This document shows positions 59,776 through 64,000 of a stretch of 64,000 nt of DNA, one piece after another. Position 1 is the first letter of the stretch, and each line of letters starts with the position of its first letter. The notes under the pieces are model-generated. The model worked only from the letters and a program-made list of their open reading frames with translations, was not told the DNA's origin and ran no database searches. Source of the stretch: a bacterium (lineage in GTDB: Bacteria > Bacillota > Clostridia > Lachnospirales > Lachnospiraceae); assembly GCA_023663725.1 (NCBI GenBank), contig JAMPGX010000003.1:62001-126000 (forward strand). Direction: 5' to 3'. The translations under genes were made by a program, and so were the position numbers.

Positions 59776-60030
59776 TAGTCGATTGGGGAACTTGGTTACT
59801 AGTGTGCTGTACCGTTCACTTTCAGTTAAATGACGCAGAATGAATTTTCAGTCTGCAAGGCGGCTGAATGAGGCGTAGCGGTGGCTACGTCGATTGAAGC
59901 CAACGCAGCAGTTGGAAATTCAGGCAAGTCATTTAGCGAAATGCGAATGGTACAGTACACTAGAAGAGAGTTATAGTGTAATTTGTATGTTTCTATGCAG
60001 CATTGGCAATAAACAGTTTAGCAATTACCA
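59776..60030 (+). repeat. Internally deleted R1 derivative, split by R2
   Basis: The left piece, TAGTCGATTGGGGAACTTGG and TTACTAG, matches the start of R1. The right piece after R2 (59964-60030) continues AAGAG and ends GTTTAGCAATTACCA, like the R1 right end. The palindromic middle is missing. Confidence 0.68.
59799..59963. repeat. R2 palindromic element with 36-bp terminal inverted repeats
   Basis: Arms at 59799-59834 and 59928-59963 are imperfect inverted repeats (CTAGTGTGCTGTACC against GGTACAGTACACTAG; TTAAATGAC against GTCATTTAG). Inside are GTAGC..GCTAC and TGAATTTTC/GAAATTCA arms. CTAG at both tips fits a target duplication or is part of the arms. No coding capacity. Confidence 0.75.
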
Positions 60031-60044
60031 ATACTGCATTGATA

Positions 60045-60255
60045 TAGGCAATTGCGAACCCCTTTATTGCCAGTACCGAATTGTGTATATTGTACATTCC
60101 ATAAGCAATGCCCTTTCGAGCCGTCGGTACTTAGATGCTGTTTTATAGCATCTTATGTACCGCTACAGTGAGAACGGAGCGAGAGCGTGCTTGCGTTGGA
60201 ATGTACAATGTGCACAATGACACTAGCATAGTTACTGGCTTTTCGCAAACGCCTA
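60045..60255 (-). repeat. R1 repeat, copy 4 (inverted, about 211 bp, replaced apical hairpin)
   Basis: Reverse orientation relative to copy 3. Arms are conserved, but the central hairpin between the two GTAC boxes is unrelated to other copies: AGATGCT (60134-60140 region) pairs with AGCATCT around TTTTAT. It ends 30 bases before gatC. Confidence 0.83.
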
Positions 60256-60284
60256 AAATGATGGAGAACTGAAAGGAGATGGCT

Positions 60285-60578
60285 ATGGCAAATCAGATTT
60301 CGGAGGAGACGATTGATTATATTGGTATTCTGGCGAAGCTGGAGCTGACGGGGGAAGAGAGAGAGCAGGCGAAGCGGGATATGGGGAAAATGTTAGATTA
60401 TATCGATAAGCTGGGAGAACTGGACACCGCCGACGTAGAGCCCATGTCCCATGTGTTCCCCGTGCAGAATGTGTTTCGGGAGGATGTAGTGACGAATGGA
60501 GACGGAAGCGCACAGACTCTGCGGAACGCTCCTGAGGAGAAGGATGGAATGTTCGTGGTTCCCAGAACCTTCGAGTGA
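60285..60578 (+). CDS. gatC: Aspartyl/glutamyl-tRNA amidotransferase subunit C
   Basis: 97 residues from the ATG at 60285, with AAAGGAG 7 bases upstream; the ATG at 60279 lies too close. ISEETIDYIGILAKLELTGEE and the C-terminal DVEPMSHVFPVQNVFREDVV are diagnostic. GatC is the belt that holds GatA and GatB together. It is separated from aspS by 740 bases of repeat elements, so the operon may have been split from its synthetase by insertions. Confidence 0.96.
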   Translation: MANQISEETIDYIGILAKLELTGEEREQAKRDMGKMLDYIDKLGELDTADVEPMSHVFPVQNVFREDVVTNGDGSAQTLRNAPEEKDGMFVVPRTFE

Positions 60579-60639
60579 GGAGAGCAGGAGAAGGTGCTGG
60601 AAGGGAAATGGGCGGAACTAAAATAGAAAGGAATCAGAT

Positions 60640-62106
60640 ATGGAATTGCTATCACTTTCGGCTGTGGAGCTGTCCGCGGCCATCAAGGAGGGAAGGGCAA
60701 CTGCTCCCGAGGCCATGGAAGCGGTACTCTCCCGAATAGACAGCGTGGAGGAAGAGTATCACTGCTATGTGACGGTTGACCGGCAGGGGGCCATGCAGCG
60801 AGCGGAGCAGGCGCAGCGGCGGATAGAGGCAGGGGAATTGGTCGGCCCTCTGGCCGGCGTGCCCATGGCGGTCAAGGACAATCTGTGTACGGAGGGAATG
60901 CTGACGACCTGTTCCTCCAGGATACTGGAGAATTTTGTGCCCACCTATACGGCCCGCGCTGTGCGTGATCTGGAGGCGACCGGGGCTGTACTCATCGGTA
61001 AGACCAACATGGACGAGTTTGCCATGGGCTCCACCACGGAGACCTCCTACTATGGCCCTACCCGCAATCCTCGCAGTCCAGAGCATGTGCCGGGGGGGTC
61101 CTCCGGAGGCAGCGCGGCGGCTGTGGCGGCGAGAGAATGCTTTTTTGCCCTGGGTTCCGACACGGGCGGTTCTATCCGCCAGCCTGCAGGGTTCTGCGGC
61201 GTGGTAGGCATGAAGCCTACCTATGGCACAGTGTCCAGATACGGTCTCATCGCCTACGGCTCCTCTCTGGACCAGATTGGTCCTTTGACGGGAAATGTGA
61301 CCGACTGCGCGGCAGTGCTGGAGGTGCTTGCCTCTCACGATCCTCAGGATTCTACCTCTGTGGAGCGGAAGGACACGGATTTTATGTCTGCTCTGACGAA
61401 AGATGTCGGGGGAATGCGCATCGGGATTCCCCGAGATTACTTTGGAGAGGGCCTGGATGGGGAGGTAAGAGAGGCAGTGCTGAGAGCGGCCGAGACGCTT
61501 AAGGATAGAGGAGCCATTCTGGAGGAGTTCGATCTTGGGCTGGTGGAGTACGCCATCCCGACCTATTACACGATTGCCGCGGCTGAGGCCAGCTCCAATC
61601 TGGAGCGCTTTGACGGCATCAAATACGGCTATCGCGCACCGGGAGACATAGGACTTCACAGCATGTACAAAAAGACTCGTTCCCAGGGCTTTGGCCCGGA
61701 GGTGAAGCGGCGGATTATGCTGGGCTCCTTTGTGCTCAGCTCAGGGTATTACGACGCTTATTATCTGAAGGCTCTGAAGGTGAAGGCCATGATCAAGAGG
61801 GCCTTTGACGAGGCTTTTTCCCACTATGACCTGATCCTGGGTCCGGTGGCGCCCACCACTGCTCCCCGGCTGGGTGAGAGCCTGGCGGACCCGATCAGGA
61901 TGTATCTGGGCGATATCTATACTATAGCTGTTAATCTGGCAGGCTTGCCGGGCATCTGCCTGCCCTGCGGAAATGACAGGCAGGGCCTGCCTATCGGATT
62001 GCAGCTGATCGGGGACTGTTTTCAGGAAAAAAAGCTGCTGCGGGCCGCCTACGCTTATGAGCAGGCGGAGGAATGCGGCGGAAATGGAGGGGCTATCCAT
62101 GACTAA
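60640..62106 (+). CDS. gatA: Aspartyl/glutamyl-tRNA amidotransferase subunit A
   Basis: 488 residues, amidase-signature family. The Ser-cisSer-Lys triad is visible: Lys in GVPMAVKDNLC, cis-Ser and nucleophile Ser in PGGSSGGSAAAVAA and SDTGGSIRQPAGFCG. GatA frees ammonia from glutamine and passes it to GatB. It follows gatC by 61 bases and overlaps gatB by 8 bases. Confidence 0.98.
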   Translation: MELLSLSAVELSAAIKEGRATAPEAMEAVLSRIDSVEEEYHCYVTVDRQGAMQRAEQAQRRIEAGELVGPLAGVPMAVKDNLCTEGMLTTCSSRILENFVPTYTARAVRDLEATGAVLIGKTNMDEFAMGSTTETSYYGPTRNPRSPEHVPGGSSGGSAAAVAARECFFALGSDTGGSIRQPAGFCGVVGMKPTYGTVSRYGLIAYGSSLDQIGPLTGNVTDCAAVLEVLASHDPQDSTSVERKDTDFMSALTKDVGGMRIGIPRDYFGEGLDGEVREAVLRAAETLKDRGAILEEFDLGLVEYAIPTYYTIAAAEASSNLERFDGIKYGYRAPGDIGLHSMYKKTRSQGFGPEVKRRIMLGSFVLSSGYYDAYYLKALKVKAMIKRAFDEAFSHYDLILGPVAPTTAPRLGESLADPIRMYLGDIYTIAVNLAGLPGICLPCGNDRQGLPIGLQLIGDCFQEKKLLRAAYAYEQAEECGGNGGAIHD

Positions 62107-63529
62107 GGAATATGAAACCGTCATCGGTCTGGAGGTGCATGTGGAGCTGGCCACCCGGACCAAGATATTCTGCGGCTGCTTTACCGCCTTCGGAGGCAGG
62201 CCCAACGCGCACACCTGTCCGGTCTGTACTGGAATGCCGGGAGCGCTCCCTGTGCTGAACCGTCAGGTGTTGGACTATGCGGTCTCAGTGGGACTGGCCA
62301 TGAACTGTGAGATCACCAGGTATTGCAAATTTGACAGGAAGAATTATTTTTATCCAGACAATCCGCAGAATTATCAGATATCTCAGCTCTATCTGCCCAT
62401 CTGTCGCGATGGCTATGTGGAGATTGAGACCACGGAGGGCAGCAGGAAGGTGGGTATCCATGAGATTCATATGGAGGAGGATGCGGGCAAGCTGATTCAT
62501 GATACCTGGGGGGACTGTTCTCTGGTGGACTATAACCGTTCGGGTGTTCCGTTGATTGAGATCGTGTCTGAGCCGGATATGCGGAACGCGCAGGAAGTTA
62601 TCGCGTTTCTGGAAAAGCTGAGACTGATCATTCAGTATCTGGGAGCCAGTGACTGCAAACTGCAGGAGGGCTCCATGCGTGCTGATGTGAATTTGTCTGT
62701 GCGCGAGAAAGGGGCCGCCGCATATGGCACCAGAACAGAGATGAAGAATCTGAGCAGCTTCCACGCGATCACCCGGGCCATTGAGGGGGAGCGGGAGAGA
62801 CAGATCGATCTGCTTGAGTCGGGGGAGGCCGTGGTGCAGGAGACCCGCCGCTGGGACGAGACCAAGGGCTGTTCCTATGCCATGCGCTCCAAGGAGGACG
62901 CGCAGGATTATCGTTATTTTCCCGATCCGGATCTGACGCCGATCACGATCAGTGAAGAATATCTGGAGGAGATTCGGGCGAGACAGCCGGAGCTTCGCAC
63001 GGAGAAGATGGCGAGATATAAGGCGCAGTACGATATCCCTGAGTACGACATCGAGATTATCACTGCGAGCAAGCACATGGCTGATCTATTCGAGGCGGCG
63101 ACAGCCATATGCGGTCAGCCTAAGAAGGTGTCCAACTGGCTTATGGGGGAGACGATGCGCCTGCTGCGGGAGCAGGAGATGGATCCTCAGGATATACAGG
63201 TAAGCCCACAGCATCTGGCGGACCTGATCGACATGGTGGAGAAAAAGGAGATCAACGGCGGCGCGGCCAAGACAGTGTACGAGGCCATGTTTGCACAGGA
63301 TGTTGAACCCAGACAGTATGTGGAGGAGAGAGGCCTGAAGACGGTGAATGACGAGGAAGCTCTGCGAAAGACAGTGGATGAGGTGCTTGCCGCCAACCCG
63401 CAGTCTGTGGCGGATTACCGCGGCGGCAAGGAAAAGGCCCTGGGGTTCCTCGTAGGGCAGACGATGAAGGCCATGAAGGGGAAGGCCGATCCTGCCAGTG
63501 TCAACCGGATATTAAAGGAACGGATATAA
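62099..63529 (+). CDS. gatB: Aspartyl/glutamyl-tRNA amidotransferase subunit B
   Basis: 476 residues from the ATG at 62099 (GGAGGGG upstream). KEYETVIGLEVHVELATRTKIFCGC, the zinc ligands in FCGC and TCPVCTGMPG, and FDRKNYFYPDNPQNYQISQ are diagnostic; the C-terminal YqeY-like domain is present. It activates the side-chain carboxylate of Asp-tRNA-Asn or Glu-tRNA-Gln and amidates it. No terminator was seen in the 12 bases before the convergent last gene. Confidence 0.98.
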   Translation: MTKEYETVIGLEVHVELATRTKIFCGCFTAFGGRPNAHTCPVCTGMPGALPVLNRQVLDYAVSVGLAMNCEITRYCKFDRKNYFYPDNPQNYQISQLYLPICRDGYVEIETTEGSRKVGIHEIHMEEDAGKLIHDTWGDCSLVDYNRSGVPLIEIVSEPDMRNAQEVIAFLEKLRLIIQYLGASDCKLQEGSMRADVNLSVREKGAAAYGTRTEMKNLSSFHAITRAIEGERERQIDLLESGEAVVQETRRWDETKGCSYAMRSKEDAQDYRYFPDPDLTPITISEEYLEEIRARQPELRTEKMARYKAQYDIPEYDIEIITASKHMADLFEAATAICGQPKKVSNWLMGETMRLLREQEMDPQDIQVSPQHLADLIDMVEKKEINGGAAKTVYEAMFAQDVEPRQYVEERGLKTVNDEEALRKTVDEVLAANPQSVADYRGGKEKALGFLVGQTMKAMKGKADPASVNRILKERI

Positions 63530-63541
63530 AGTGTGGAGCAG

Positions 63542-64000
63542 CTACTCTTCTATCCTGTATAGGAAATCATATATGGAGGAAATGAATTGCAGAACCATAT
63601 CCGGATTGGATTCATTGACTACCACGCTCAATATGACGTCATCATCCTGAAAGACAAACGCCTCTTGAATTCGGGGACAGCTCTGAATATATAATCCGAC
63701 AGGCACCGGCTCTGCCATGCTCTGTGGATCATGAGGATTGGCAGGATAGTCCGGTGTTTCTGTCATGATGCCGTCTTCCTGCTTGGCGTTAATCTCCTCT
63801 ATGAGAGCGGCATCCACATAGTAGTAGTAAGGCGCAAGCTTCTCCTGCAGCTCTTCGGGCAATACCTGACGCATATCCTGAAAAAATTCATTGTATGCGT
63901 ACTGATTCATAATGGCAGGTCCGCCTGCCATTATGTCCACATCTCCTGCCGCGACATAGACCATCAGCCGTTGGGCGGTATTTACGCTTGTCTGATCATG
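63542..64000 (-). CDS. Hypothetical protein, N-terminus outside window
   Basis: The minus-strand frame is open to the window edge (the last visible upstream residues read DQTSVNTAQRLMVY), so only the C-terminal 152 residues are present. No transmembrane segment, Cys motif or repeat is visible in this part. VAAGDVDIMAGGPAIMNQYAY and the end SNPDMVLQFISSIYDFLYRI suggest a compact alpha/beta domain, possibly the extracytoplasmic part of a membrane protein. I do not recognise the family. Confidence 0.6.
   Translation of the reverse strand, partial: HDQTSVNTAQRLMVYVAAGDVDIMAGGPAIMNQYAYNEFFQDMRQVLPEELQEKLAPYYYYVDAALIEEINAKQEDGIMTETPDYPANPHDPQSMAEPVPVGLYIQSCPRIQEAFVFQDDDVILSVVVNESNPDMVLQFISSIYDFLYRIEE

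Overview
The window looks like a chromosomal segment of an anaerobic, gut-type Firmicute, most likely a Lachnospiraceae-like Clostridium relative. This is an inference from content: a T-box leader ahead of aspS, the gatCAB amidotransferase operon, the DapL/DapF route to meso-diaminopimelate, Lachnospiraceae-style Tad pilus genes, many GGAGG ribosome binding sites with TTG/GTG starts, and G+C-rich coding DNA interrupted by AT-rich islands. No rRNA, tRNA, CRISPR array or phage structural gene was seen.

Region by region. 1-6412: the end of a membrane GGDEF protein, an MBOAT acyltransferase with an SGNH-like partner (surface glycan O-acylation), and two convergent beta-lactamase-fold serine hydrolases. 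6652-14719: a LacI regulator followed by a double-domain CE1-type esterase, a GH51 arabinofuranosidase, a type-B carboxylesterase and a MATE exporter. None of the enzymes has a signal peptide, so this reads as cytoplasmic finishing of imported, acylated arabinoxylan-type oligosaccharides. 14779-15955: an overlooked 36-residue membrane microprotein, then an AT-rich APH(3')-III-like kinase gene cut by a premature stop. 16427-26193: a Tad/type IVb pilus locus (ATPase, TadB, TadC, small pilin-like protein, two pseudopilin-like proteins, CpaB-like protein, a 1334-residue secreted protein, prepilin peptidase). 26227-33054: a second MATE exporter, a family 2 glycosyltransferase, a HisC-like aminotransferase, a small-export-like protein, a methyltransferase with a 48-bp internal repeat, Hsp33, and a membrane-anchored FMN-binding-like protein.

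33096-38640: dapF and dapL, a GGDEF/degenerate-EAL/LamG fusion, a YbaK deacylase and an esterase. 38687-43958: accessory genes, namely an XRE regulator with three operator iterons, a 59-residue protein, a nucleotidyltransferase, a MerR-methyltransferase fusion, and an HD/MazG/phospholipase-like/P-loop kinase operon. 43940-46132: a tripartite polynucleotide kinase-phosphatase-RNA ligase on the minus strand. 46483-50552: an Rpn-type nuclease, an S41 protease remnant and an AAA-PD-(D/E)XK protein. 50618-54542: a hybrid histidine kinase with an orphan solute-binding lipoprotein. 54750-57217: class II aldolase and two methyltransferases. 57266-63529: T-box, aspS and gatCAB, which together suggest tRNA-dependent amidation; AspRS carries a residue linked to non-discriminating enzymes. 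63542-64000: an unrecognised, edge-truncated gene.

The most unusual structure is a roughly 220-bp imperfect-palindrome repeat family (called R1 here): full-length copies at 19415, 41406, 59544 and (inverted) 60045, and deletion derivatives at 27808 and 59776. In the inverted copy the apical hairpin is replaced by an unrelated sequence that can still fold. The derivative at 59776 is split by a second palindromic element (R2) with 36-bp terminal inverted repeats flanked by CTAG. All functions are read from motifs by eye; no database search or folding software was run.
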